This document shows positions 8,674 through 18,027 of a stretch of DNA of 64,000 nt, piece after piece. The notes below the pieces were generated by a model. It did no database searches, was not told the origin of the DNA, and was given only the letters and a program-made list of their open reading frames with translations. The position numbers and the translations under genes are program-made. Source of the stretch: Acidimicrobiaceae bacterium (lineage in GTDB: Bacteria > Actinomycetota > Acidimicrobiia > Acidimicrobiales > RAAP-2). Numbering within the stretch: position 1 is the first letter of the stretch; the number at the start of each line of letters is the position of its first letter. The stretch covers positions 41,434-105,433 of the forward strand of contig PLON01000073.1 in NCBI GenBank assembly GCA_003142095.1, in the 5' to 3' direction.

Positions 8674-9085
8674 CGACGTCTCCCAGGTGTGGTTGCAATG
8701 TTCGCCCGACAGTCGTGCATCGCTTCCGGTTTAGTCGATGTCACCTGACCGAAAGTCGCGTCTCGGTCAACTTGCTCGAGCGCACCTGATAATTACAACA
8801 AGCCGTCGATCTGTCCGAGGGCCAGGGCCATCCCTTCTTCCATACCCAGTGCTGATCACCGTCCTGTCGCAAGCGACTCGTGGCAGAACCCGGTGCTCCC
8901 CTTTGGGCAACGCCCTTATGACGCTGGAGTCAATTTGTAGCGTCGGCAAAGATTCACCCCAAGACCTTCAGGTGGTTCACGTCGGGCAGCGAGTCCGCTG
9001 ACGCACCGAGCTAATGGGCGGCAAACAATCTGCGACTTGACCGAAAATACATTGCGACGCAGCTCGCCAGGAGCGTCGTCATCCC

Positions 9086-9946
9086 CTATTCGGTCGTATG
9101 CAACCGAAAAAGGTGAGCCGCGAGCGGCGCTGCCAGAGCAAGGATGGCGAGCGACCATAAGAGCGCCGTCTCGATGGGATGCTGCATCGGCCATGCGTGG
9201 ATCATCGCCGAGGGATTTGGGTTGCCCCACATCTTCCGCGTTCCGGCTACGACGGCGCTCACGGGGTTCCATGTGGTGATGGCTTGCAGCCAGCCGGGCA
9301 TGTGCTGGGTGGGCACCATGGCGTTGGACACCATGGTCATCGGAAAGAGGACGATGAACCCGAACGAGGCTGCCGATTCGGGGCTTTTCGAGTTGAGTCC
9401 CACGCAGGCGGCCATCCACGAGACGGCGTAGGCGAAGAACAGCACCAACGAGAACCCGCCAAGGATCGAAATGATGCTGGCGTCTGGTCGCCATCCCACG
9501 GCCAGTCCGCTGAGCGCCACGACCAGCGCACATAAGAGCGACGTGAGAAGGTCCGCGAAGGAACGCCCCACGAGCACAGCCGTGCGCCACATGGGAAGGG
9601 TCCGAAACCGGTCGACCACCCCCTCGTGAAGGTCGGTGCTGAGCCCCACGGCGGTTCCCATGGTGGAGGTGACCAGGTTCAGCGTCAGCACTCCGGCTAG
9701 TAGAAAGTCCACGAACCGTCCGCCGCCGGGGAGAGGTATGGCGCCTCCGAAGAGGTAGACGAAAAGGACGGTGAAGAGCAACGGTTGGACGGTCACGTCC
9801 GACAGTTGCATCGGCTCTCGAGAGATGTGCACCAGGTTGCGCCGTGTCATGAACCAGACATCCGAGACCGCGCCGAGCATCGCCTCGACCCTTCGTGGGC
9901 GGCCCCTTCCCTCAACCACTCGGTCCGTCGCCGTCGCCGCCGTCAT
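9086..9946 (-). CDS. ABC-2 type transporter permease (DrrB-like)
   Basis: 286 aa; VQPLLFTVLFVYLFGGAI ... FPMTMVSNAMVPTQHMPGWLQAITTWNPVS. Confidence 0.88.
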   Translation of the reverse strand: MTAATATDRVVEGRGRPRRVEAMLGAVSDVWFMTRRNLVHISREPMQLSDVTVQPLLFTVLFVYLFGGAIPLPGGGRFVDFLLAGVLTLNLVTSTMGTAVGLSTDLHEGVVDRFRTLPMWRTAVLVGRSFADLLTSLLCALVVALSGLAVGWRPDASIISILGGFSLVLFFAYAVSWMAACVGLNSKSPESAASFGFIVLFPMTMVSNAMVPTQHMPGWLQAITTWNPVSAVVAGTRKMWGNPNPSAMIHAWPMQHPIETALLWSLAILALAAPLAAHLFRLHTTE

Positions 9947-10986
9947 GCTCCGACCTCGACCGCGTCGACATTACTGCTGTGCTCGAGAACGCCCGCTACG
10001 GACCTGGCCGCGCCCAGGTCAACGGCATCGTCCGCATCGGTAGTGGAAACATGGCCACCGGTGAGTGAGAAGAAGACGTCGTCGTCGAGAGAGGGTTGGC
10101 GCATCTCGATGTTGTCCACCAGCACACCGACGGCATCGAGCGCCCGCACTACAGACGTGGCGATGCCGGAGCTCGCGTCAACCTCTGCACTGAGTCGACG
10201 CCCGTCGGCACTCAGGTGGACCGGGCCGACGACCAGAGGTGCGATCGCCGCGATGGCGCCAGGGTGCGGGGCACTCAGCGCCACCTCTAGACGAGCACTC
10301 CCGCTGGCCGCTTTGAGCTCACGCGGCGTCCCGTGTGCGATCACCTTTCCGTGATCGATGACCACGATCTGGTTGGCCAGTGCATCGGCTTCGTCGAGGT
10401 ATTGGGTCGTGAGCAACACCGTGACCCCTTGTGCGACCAACTCGCGAATGGATTCCCAGACGCGCTGGCGACTGGTGGGATCAAGTCCCGTGGTGGGCTC
10501 GTCTAGAAACAGCACAGGCGGGCGAGTCATTATCGAAGCGGCGAGGTCAAGTCGACGTCGCATACCGCCGGAGTACCCCTTGAGCACCCGATCAGCGGCG
10601 TCGGTCAACTCGAACTGCTCCAGGAGCTCGGCTGCCCGAGCCTTTGATGCCGATCGGGACATGTCGGACAAGCCCCCAACCAGGGCGAGGTTCTGGCGCC
10701 CCGTGAGAAGTGGGTCAAGAGTCGCATCCTGAGCGGCTACGCCGATTCGACGACGCACTTCACCCGGATGTTCGACGACGTCGATGCCGCCCACGCGCCC
10801 ACGTCCGGCGTCCGGGAGCGCCAAAGTTGTGAGGATTCGCACCGCCGTGGTCTTACCAGCGCCATTGGGACCGAGCAATCCCAGAATCGAACCCGATTCA
10901 ACCGAGAAGTCAACGCCCGCCAGTGCCTGGGTTTCCCCATATCGCTTGGTCAGCCCTTCCACCTCGATCATCATCGAAGGCATCAC
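9943..10986 (-). CDS. ABC transporter ATP-binding protein (DrrA-like, drug/lipid export)
   Basis: Walker A GPNGAGKTTAV, signature YSGGMRRRLDLAASI, Walker B PVLFLDEPTTGLD; 4-bp overlap with permease. Confidence 0.9.
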   Translation of the reverse strand: MMPSMMIEVEGLTKRYGETQALAGVDFSVESGSILGLLGPNGAGKTTAVRILTTLALPDAGRGRVGGIDVVEHPGEVRRRIGVAAQDATLDPLLTGRQNLALVGGLSDMSRSASKARAAELLEQFELTDAADRVLKGYSGGMRRRLDLAASIMTRPPVLFLDEPTTGLDPTSRQRVWESIRELVAQGVTVLLTTQYLDEADALANQIVVIDHGKVIAHGTPRELKAASGSARLEVALSAPHPGAIAAIAPLVVGPVHLSADGRRLSAEVDASSGIATSVVRALDAVGVLVDNIEMRQPSLDDDVFFSLTGGHVSTTDADDAVDLGAARSVAGVLEHSSNVDAVEVGA

Positions 10987-11082
10987 AACTCCTCACCTCG
11001 TTGCACAGAGGATTCCGCATCAAGCACCAATGCTCCTTGCTGACCGGGGAAGTCGTCCAGGGTTGAATGTCCCAAATCTCTC

Positions 11083-11101
11083 TCATGAGTGCAACTCATG
11101 A
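11083..11101. promoter_or_regulatory. Perfect palindrome TCATGAGT-GCA-ACTCATGA upstream of the ABC exporter
   Basis: 8-bp arms, 3-bp spacer, about 97 bp upstream of the ATPase start. Confidence 0.5.
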
Positions 11102-11308
11102 CTATGTGGCGAAGGAAACACGGCGGCCTATGGGACACCTAAGGGCTGTTATTAACTCCCGTGGATCTGTGGCCATCATGATTCCATCAGAGACGCGAGA
11201 CGGTGATGGGTTCTGCCAAGGAATCCGCTCAAGGAAGACATTGCTCCCAACGACTTGTGATCGCTCTGACTGTGAATCGAAGCCTCTCAGGCTCGAATCA
11301 GCTTGACG

Positions 11309-14182
11309 TCATGAGCAGCCGCTCGTCGCACCGCAACTCGAGCAGACAAAGCACGAGCCAGCGCGCTGCATTGAGTTGCCGCACTGGTAACACATGGGCG
11401 CGTCACGCTGAGCAGATCGGAAGATCAACTCCCCTTGAGTTGAGCCTGGAGTGGGCGATCCAGCGATCGTTGTAATCGTTCTGTCATTGAACTCGATCAA
11501 AGACTGCTGCACGGGCAAGTTGTATGTCGGGGTCGCTTGCTCGGCGATCTCGGGCAACGTGGGCTGGAGTCTCTCATTCGTGGAGAGAACTCCGAGTTCT
11601 TCGCGCTGAGTTGGACTTAAGTAGTCGAGCGCCAGACGACGGAAGATGTAGTCAACGAGTGACGTCGCGATACGAAGATCCGCGTCGTCGGTCATGCCCG
11701 ACGGCTCGAACTTCATGTTGGCGTACTTCTTCACGTACGTCTCGAGTGGCACACCGTGCTGCAGACCGAGGCTGATCGAGATCGAGAAGGCGTCCATAAT
11801 GCCCGCCAACGTCGAACCCTGCTTCGCGACCTTGATGAAGACCTCACCGGGACGACCGTCTTCGTACTCACCCACCGTGACGTACCCTTCGCAGTCCGCA
11901 ACGCGGAACGCGAAGGTCGATGAGCGACGACGACGCGGGAGCCGCTCGCGCAGAGCCCCCACTAAGACGTGCGCTCCCTCGTCGCGGGCGTGCTCGAGAG
12001 CAGCCTCCAGACGGCCGATGCGTGCGTAGAGGTCTAGGACCTCGGCAGCGTCGACGTCAACGACAATCTCGTCGGGCGCGCTTTGACCAACGCCACCCTT
12101 CGTCGCCGTCGAGAGGGGCTGGCCAACCTTGCAGTTGTCGCGGTAGATCGCAACGGCCTTGATACCCAGGCGCCACGCGTCGAGGTGCAGGTTCTCGACA
12201 TCCTCGATCGTCGCGTCCTCGGGCATATTCACCGTCTTGGATATTGCACCCGAGATGAACGGCTGCACCGCACCCATCATGCGTACGTGTCCGGAGTAGT
12301 GAATCGTGTTGTCGCCCATCGAGCAGGCGAAGACCGGCAGGTGTTCGGCCTTGAGGGCCGGAGCGCCGACGATGGTCTTGTGTTCGTCGATGTAAGCGAT
12401 GATCGCCTCGACCTCGTCGACGGAGTAGCCGAGCACGCGAAGAGCACGCGGCACCGTCTGGTTCACGATGGCCATGTTGCCGCCACCGACGAGCTTCTTG
12501 AACTTCACGAGTCCGAGGTCGGGCTCAATACCCGTGGTGTCACAGTCCATCAACAGTCCAATGGTGCCGGTCGGTGCGAGCACCGTCGCCTGGGCGTTAC
12601 GCACGCCGTGTCGCGTGCCGAGGTCGACGGCCTCTTCCCACGCGCTCTGGGCGGCCTGGAGGATGTTGGCGGGCGCGAGCTTCTCGTCGATCTGGTACGA
12701 CGCGTCACGGTGCATCCGCAAGACGTTGATCATCGGCTCGGCGTTCTCGGCGAAACCCTCGTGGGGACCCATGCGACCGGCGGTGCGCGCGCTCGTGGCG
12801 TAGGCGTGACCGGTCATGAGCGCGGTGATCGCCGCCGCCCAGGCCCGACCAGCGTCGGAGTCGTAGGCGAGACCGGAGGCCATGAGCAACGCCCCAATGT
12901 TCGCGTAGCCGAGGCCGAGCTGGCGGAATTTGCGCGAGTTCTCGCCGATCTTCTCGGTCGGGTAGTCGGCCGCGCCGACGAGGATCTCCTGCGCGCTGAA
13001 CATAACCTCCACGGCGGCTTTGAAGGAGTCGACGTTGAAGCCGCCATCCTCGTCGAGGAATTTCATCAGGTTGATACTCGCGAGGTTGCAGGCCGAGTTG
13101 TCGATGTGCATGTACTCCGAGCAGGGGTTCGAGCCATTGATGCGGTCGGTGTTGGAGGACGTGTGCCACTTGTTGATCGTCGTGTCGAACTGCAGACCGG
13201 GGTCCGCGCACTCCCACGCGGCGCGCGCCATCTGACGCCAGAGGTCGCGGGCCTTCACGGTACGTACCGTGGCGTTGCCGTGGCGTGCGGTGAGATGCCA
13301 GTCGCCATCGGCGAGTACGGTCTCCATGAACTCGTCGGAGACCCGCACGGAGTTGTTGGCGTTCTGATATTGGATTGAGTTGATGTCGCGACCATCAAGG
13401 TCCATGTCGAAGCCCGCGTCGCGAAGGGCGCGCGCCTTCTTCTCTTCGTGCGCCTTGCACCAGATGAACTCCTCAACGTCGGGGTGGTTCGCGTCGAGGA
13501 TGACCATCTTCGCCGCACGGCGGGTCTTGCCGCCGGACTTGATGGTGCCGGCTGACGCGTCCGCCCCGCGCATAAACGACACCGGACCACTCGCCGTGCC
13601 GCCGCCCTCGAGGGCCTCGGCGCTCGAGCGGATCTTGGACAGGTTCACACCCGCACCCGAACCACCCTTGAAGATGATCCCCTCTTCGGTGTACCAGTTG
13701 AGGATCGAACGCATCGAGTCCTCGACGGCGAGAATGAAACAGGCGCTGGCCTGCTGGGGAACGTCCTTCACGCCGATGTTGAACCACACGGGTGAGTTGA
13801 AGGCGGCCTTTTGTGTAATGAGGAGGTGCTTCAGTTCGGCGCGGAAGGTCTCGGCCTCTTCTTCATCGACGAAGTAGTCGCCGTCGATGCCCCAGGACGT
13901 GATCGTGTCGGCGATGCGGTCAACGACCTGCTTCAACGAGGTCTCGCGCTCGGGCGTGCCGAGGGTGCCACGGAAGTACTTCTGGGCGAGAATGTTCGTC
14001 GCGTTGAACGACCACGTCGAAGGCACTTCCACGCCCAGCTGCTCGAAGGCGACCGTGCCGTCGCGAAAGTTCGAGATGCGCGCCTCGCGACGGTCCCAGA
14101 CAACCTCGTCATAGGGATGACGATCCTCGGTCGTGAAATACCGACGAATTCCAATTCCGAGTCGCTGAGGTGCGATGGCCAT
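11309..14182 (-). CDS. nrdJ: Vitamin B12-dependent (class II) ribonucleoside-diphosphate reductase
   Basis: 957 aa; NPCSEYMHIDNSACNLASINLM, LAPTGTIGLLMDCDTTGIEPD, Cys-rich tail CYQCGNSMQRAGSCFVCSSCGATSGCS. Confidence 0.95.
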   Translation of the reverse strand: MAIAPQRLGIGIRRYFTTEDRHPYDEVVWDRREARISNFRDGTVAFEQLGVEVPSTWSFNATNILAQKYFRGTLGTPERETSLKQVVDRIADTITSWGIDGDYFVDEEEAETFRAELKHLLITQKAAFNSPVWFNIGVKDVPQQASACFILAVEDSMRSILNWYTEEGIIFKGGSGAGVNLSKIRSSAEALEGGGTASGPVSFMRGADASAGTIKSGGKTRRAAKMVILDANHPDVEEFIWCKAHEEKKARALRDAGFDMDLDGRDINSIQYQNANNSVRVSDEFMETVLADGDWHLTARHGNATVRTVKARDLWRQMARAAWECADPGLQFDTTINKWHTSSNTDRINGSNPCSEYMHIDNSACNLASINLMKFLDEDGGFNVDSFKAAVEVMFSAQEILVGAADYPTEKIGENSRKFRQLGLGYANIGALLMASGLAYDSDAGRAWAAAITALMTGHAYATSARTAGRMGPHEGFAENAEPMINVLRMHRDASYQIDEKLAPANILQAAQSAWEEAVDLGTRHGVRNAQATVLAPTGTIGLLMDCDTTGIEPDLGLVKFKKLVGGGNMAIVNQTVPRALRVLGYSVDEVEAIIAYIDEHKTIVGAPALKAEHLPVFACSMGDNTIHYSGHVRMMGAVQPFISGAISKTVNMPEDATIEDVENLHLDAWRLGIKAVAIYRDNCKVGQPLSTATKGGVGQSAPDEIVVDVDAAEVLDLYARIGRLEAALEHARDEGAHVLVGALRERLPRRRRSSTFAFRVADCEGYVTVGEYEDGRPGEVFIKVAKQGSTLAGIMDAFSISISLGLQHGVPLETYVKKYANMKFEPSGMTDDADLRIATSLVDYIFRRLALDYLSPTQREELGVLSTNERLQPTLPEIAEQATPTYNLPVQQSLIEFNDRTITTIAGSPTPGSTQGELIFRSAQRDAPMCYQCGNSMQRAGSCFVCSSCGATSGCS

Positions 14183-14276
14183 TTCTCTCTCTTTTCTCTT
14201 CTGCTAACCGACACTGAGAACGCAACCGGCGTCGCGGAGTAGAAAAGTCAAGGATATGTGACCCTTGGCCCCCTAG

Positions 14277-14292
14277 CCACAAGATGTAGTGG
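14277..14292. promoter_or_regulatory. NrdR-box-like site CCACAAGATGTAGTGG
   Basis: Fits acaCwAtATaTwGtgt-type palindrome; upstream of nrdJ. Confidence 0.6.
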
Positions 14293-14307
14293 TTATCCCA
14301 CTTCGCG

Positions 14308-14323
14308 TCGCAAGATGCTGTGT
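14308..14323. promoter_or_regulatory. Second NrdR-box-like site TCGCAAGATGCTGTGT
   Basis: Exactly 31 bp from the first box, about 3 helical turns. Confidence 0.6.
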
Positions 14324-14324
14324 C

Positions 14325-14340
14325 ATTACAGCACTGTAAT
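14325..14340. promoter_or_regulatory. Palindrome ATTACAG-CA-CTGTAAT
   Basis: 7-bp perfect arms, 2-bp spacer, in the nrdJ/glpK divergent region. Confidence 0.4.
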
Positions 14341-14409
14341 TACACGATGTCAACTACTTTTTCGAAGACTTTCGAACAATTCTCTTATCACCAGCCTAGG
14401 GCCCAAAAT

Positions 14410-14426
14410 CGAGGGCTCAACCCTCG
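14410..14426. promoter_or_regulatory. Inverted repeat CGAGGG-ctcaa-CCCTCG abutting the glpK -10
   Basis: 6-bp perfect arms directly upstream of TAACCT (14428-14433). Confidence 0.35.
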
Positions 14427-14427
14427 T

Positions 14428-14433
14428 TAACCT
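14428..14433 (+). promoter_or_regulatory. Leaderless-type -10 TAACCT, N6, GTG (14440)
   Basis: TANNNT-N6-start pattern. Confidence 0.5.
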
Positions 14434-14439
14434 GGCGCC

Positions 14440-15912
14440 GTGCAGCTGATCTTCGCGCTCGACGCCGGCACGACCGGAGTGCGCACCGTCGCCTTTGACG
14501 CGAATCTCGAGGTCGTCGACGAGTCCTACCGCGAACTTACCCAATATTTCCCCTTCCCCGGCGAGGTCGAACACGACCCCCTGGAGATCGCCCAACTCGC
14601 CATTTCAACCCTTAGCGACGTGGGCACCCGAGCGGCCAAGGCGGGGCACCACGTCGTCGCCCTCGGGGTCACCAACCAACGTGAAACAACGGTCGCCTTT
14701 GACCGCGATTCGGGCGAACCCTTGCAGCGAGCCATCGTCTGGCAGGACCGTCGAACCGCCGATCTCTGTCACGACCTCGAACGCCAGGGACACGGACCGA
14801 CCGTACGTGCAGCCACTGGCCTCGTCCTTGACTCGTACTTTTCGGCGACCAAGATGACATGGATGCTGGATCACGGTGTCGCGAACGGCGCCACGAGTCC
14901 GAGCTTCGCCACCGTCGACACGTGGTTGTTGTGGGTCCTCACCGGGGGCGCCGAGGGCGGAGTCTTTCTTACGGAACCGTCCAACGCATCACGTACGTCT
15001 TTGATGGATCTCGTCACGCTCGATTGGTCCAGCGACATGCTCGCGCTCTTTGGCGTCGATGCGTCCATGCTCGCATCGATTCGACCGTCCTCGACACACT
15101 TCGGAACAGTGAGCGGGGACGTCGTCGAGTCTCTCGCGGGTGTGCCGATCACCGGCATTCTCGGCGATCAACAGGCGGCTCTCTTCGGCCAAGCATGCTT
15201 CGAGCCGGGCATGGTCAAGGCGACCTACGGCACCGGTGCCTTCGTTCTCGCGAACGCCGGAACCACGGTGCCCCGCGTCGTCGACGGACTCGTGACCTCG
15301 CTCGCGTGGGACCTCGGAGCCTTTGGTCCGACGTCGTACGCGCTCGAGGGCTCGGCCTTCGTGGCCGGCGCCGCAGTCCAGTGGTTGCGCGACCTCGGAC
15401 TTATTGGTGCATCGCACGAACTCGAAGCGCTCGCCACCTCTGTCGCCGACTCAGCGGGCTCGCAGTTCGTGCCCGCCTTCACGGGACTCGGTTCACCGTT
15501 TTGGCGCGCGGACGCGCGCGGCGCGATCACCGGTCTTAGTTACGGCGTCGGACGCGGACAGATCGCGCGCGCTCTCGTGGAGGCCCTCGCCTATCAAGTG
15601 CGAGCGATCACTGACGCCTTTCGTGACGGCGGTGTCGAGGTACGCGAACTGCGCTGTGACGGGGGAGCCGCCGCGATGGATCTGCTCTTGAGCCTTCAGG
15701 CGACGAACTCGCGCGTCGAGGTGCTGCGCAGTTCAACGCTCGAGGCCACGGCGCGTGGAGCGGCGAGCATTGCCGGACTCGAGATTGGCGTCTGGCATTC
15801 ACTCGACGAACTGAGCGACCTGTGGCGCGCGAGCGCGCACTTCAGCCCCGACGAGCCACTCTTCGTCGACCTCGGCTACTCGTCGTGGCGTCGGGCCCTC
15901 GAACGGGCTTGA
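14440..15912 (+). CDS. glpK: Glycerol kinase (FGGY family)
   Basis: 490 aa; FALDAGTTGVRTVAFD, VTNQRETTVAFDRDSGEPLQRAIVWQDRR, ATYGTGAFVLANAGT, GDQQAALFGQ. Confidence 0.92.
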   Translation: MQLIFALDAGTTGVRTVAFDANLEVVDESYRELTQYFPFPGEVEHDPLEIAQLAISTLSDVGTRAAKAGHHVVALGVTNQRETTVAFDRDSGEPLQRAIVWQDRRTADLCHDLERQGHGPTVRAATGLVLDSYFSATKMTWMLDHGVANGATSPSFATVDTWLLWVLTGGAEGGVFLTEPSNASRTSLMDLVTLDWSSDMLALFGVDASMLASIRPSSTHFGTVSGDVVESLAGVPITGILGDQQAALFGQACFEPGMVKATYGTGAFVLANAGTTVPRVVDGLVTSLAWDLGAFGPTSYALEGSAFVAGAAVQWLRDLGLIGASHELEALATSVADSAGSQFVPAFTGLGSPFWRADARGAITGLSYGVGRGQIARALVEALAYQVRAITDAFRDGGVEVRELRCDGGAAAMDLLLSLQATNSRVEVLRSSTLEATARGAASIAGLEIGVWHSLDELSDLWRASAHFSPDEPLFVDLGYSSWRRALERA

Positions 15913-15919
15913 TACGTTT

Positions 15920-16813
15920 GTGACCAATCGGGAGGACATGGAAAAACTGCGTACACGCGTCGTGCGCGAAGGACTCGCTTTTGGCGAAAGCCCGCGTTGG
16001 CACCTGGGACGACTCTGGTACTCGGACTTCTATCGACACGGTATCTATTCGATGGACGCGTCCGGTGAGGAACGTCTCGAACACGTGGTGCCCGGCCAGC
16101 CCTCGGGGCTCGGGTGGTTGCCCAAGGGGGATCTGCTCTGCGTCTCCATGACCAATCACCAGGTTCTACGATTTCGCGACGGTGAAGCGTCGATCTTCTG
16201 CAACATCGCGCCCTACTGCGGGTTCTGGGCGAACGATTTGGTCACGTCGCAAAGCGGTGTCAGCTACGCGGGCAACTTTGGCTTCGACCTCGACGCGATA
16301 CGGCGCGATATCGGAGGTGCGGCGATGATGGCGATGCCCCCACCGACCACGAACGTCGTAGTGATCTCGCCCGAGGGGGACGTGTTGCAAGTGGTGCCCG
16401 ACATGGCCTTTCCGAACGGATCGGTCATCACTCCCGACGGCGCGACGCTCATCGTCGGTGAGACCATGGCCTTTCGCCTGAGCGCCTTCGACATCGCCAG
16501 CGACGGCACGTTGTCGAACCGACGGACGTGGGCGCAAATGGAATTCGTCGCCACCGACGGGATGTGCCTCGACGCCGAAGGCCAGATCTGGCTCGCGAAC
16601 GCCCTCACCAATCAGTGTTTGCGCGTACGAGAGGGTGGCGAGATCACGAGTGTCGTCGAGACGAGCCAGAACGCCTACGCCTGCATGCTGGGCGATGAGG
16701 AACGTCTCTATGTGATGACCGCACCGACGAGCGACCGATTCAAAATCGCCGACCAACTGGCCGGTCGCATCGAGGTCGTCGAGGTCTACGTCCCCGGCGC
16801 AGGACGCCTTTAA
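15920..16813 (+). CDS. SMP-30/gluconolactonase/LRE-like family protein
   Basis: 297 aa; GLAFGESPRWHLGRLWYSDF, FPNGSVITPDGATLIVGET, ATDGMCLDAEGQIWLAN. Confidence 0.85.
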   Translation: MTNREDMEKLRTRVVREGLAFGESPRWHLGRLWYSDFYRHGIYSMDASGEERLEHVVPGQPSGLGWLPKGDLLCVSMTNHQVLRFRDGEASIFCNIAPYCGFWANDLVTSQSGVSYAGNFGFDLDAIRRDIGGAAMMAMPPPTTNVVVISPEGDVLQVVPDMAFPNGSVITPDGATLIVGETMAFRLSAFDIASDGTLSNRRTWAQMEFVATDGMCLDAEGQIWLANALTNQCLRVREGGEITSVVETSQNAYACMLGDEERLYVMTAPTSDRFKIADQLAGRIEVVEVYVPGAGRL

Positions 16814-18009
16814 CCGAGTTTGCTGAGGGCCCGACGCAGATTGCGCACGGCCTGATGAGTGCGCAGTTCGTTTTCGATCAGAGCGAATCGCACGTGGCCG
16901 TCGCCTCCCTCGCCAAAGCCCACGCCGGGACTCGTCGCGACGTCGGCCTCTTCGATGAGGAATTTCGCGAACTCGAGTGAGTTCATTTCGCGATACGGCT
17001 CGGGGATCGGCGCCCACACGAACATCGAGCCGCGCGGTTTCACGACGTCCCAGCCCACGCGGTGCAGTCCCTCGATCAATGTGTCGCGACGGGACTGGTA
17101 GATGACGCGCAGCTGTTCGGGGTATTCCTGGGCTTCATTCATCGCGACGATGGCCGCGATCTGCACCGGTTGGAACGTGCCGTAGTCGAGGTAGCTCTTC
17201 AGCTTGGTCAGAGCCGCCACGATCTCGGGATTACCGACGACAAAGCCCACTCGCCAGCCGGCCATGGAGAAGGACTTCGTGAGCGTGTAGAGCTCGACGC
17301 AGCACTCCTTCGCGCGCGGCACTTGGAGAATTGAAGGCGGACGGTACCCGTCGAAGCCGAGGTCGGCGTAAGCGAAGTCGTGACAGATAACGACGTCGCG
17401 TTCGAGCGCGAAGGCCACCAGGCGCTCCATGAAGGCGAGATCGACGCAGGCGCTCGTCGGATTGTGAGGAAACGACACGACAATGACGCGCGGCTTCACG
17501 ACCGCCGTGTCCCACGCCGCGAGCAGGCCTTCGAAGAAGTCGTCGCCGGGATCGTTCGTGCTCACGCCGGGATCGAGAATCGGCACGGTGATCACGTTCG
17601 CGCCCGCGAATCCCGGACCGGCGAGGTGGATCGGGTAACTCGGGCTCGGCACAATCGCGCTATCACCCGGTCCGAGGAGGACCCACATCAAGTGGGTGAA
17701 GCCCTCCTTGGCGCCGATCGTCGTCACCACGTCTGTCTCGGGATCGAGGTCAACGTCAAAGAGCAACTTGTATCGATTCGCGATGGCGAGGCGTAAATTC
17801 GGAATGCCGCGACTGGCGCTGTAACGATGGTTCTTCGGATTGTGGGCGGCCTCGGCCAGCTTTTCGACCGCCACGTCGGGGCTCGGCAGGTCCGGATTAC
17901 CGAATCCGAAGTCGATCACGTCGCGGCCGTGGGCGCGCGCGTCGGCTTTCAACCCGTTGATCTGTGCGAAGACGTAGGGCGGCAGGCCCGTGATGCGGCG
18001 GAACTCCAT
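16810..18009 (-). CDS. Pyridoxal-phosphate aminotransferase class I/II (alanine transaminase-like)
   Basis: 399 aa; RYSASRGIPNLRLAIA, VSFPHNPTSACVD, YTLTKSFSMAGWRVGF (PLP lysine). Confidence 0.9.
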   Translation of the reverse strand: MEFRRITGLPPYVFAQINGLKADARAHGRDVIDFGFGNPDLPSPDVAVEKLAEAAHNPKNHRYSASRGIPNLRLAIANRYKLLFDVDLDPETDVVTTIGAKEGFTHLMWVLLGPGDSAIVPSPSYPIHLAGPGFAGANVITVPILDPGVSTNDPGDDFFEGLLAAWDTAVVKPRVIVVSFPHNPTSACVDLAFMERLVAFALERDVVICHDFAYADLGFDGYRPPSILQVPRAKECCVELYTLTKSFSMAGWRVGFVVGNPEIVAALTKLKSYLDYGTFQPVQIAAIVAMNEAQEYPEQLRVIYQSRRDTLIEGLHRVGWDVVKPRGSMFVWAPIPEPYREMNSLEFAKFLIEEADVATSPGVGFGEGGDGHVRFALIENELRTHQAVRNLRRALSKLG

Positions 18010-18027
18010 CTATAAACCGTAGATGAG

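Noticed and set aside
12083-13378. 431-aa ORF on + strand antisense to nrdJ
   Set aside because: High-GC shadow frame: complete overlap with strongly conserved nrdJ, Arg/Val/Gly/Asp-rich with no domain motif
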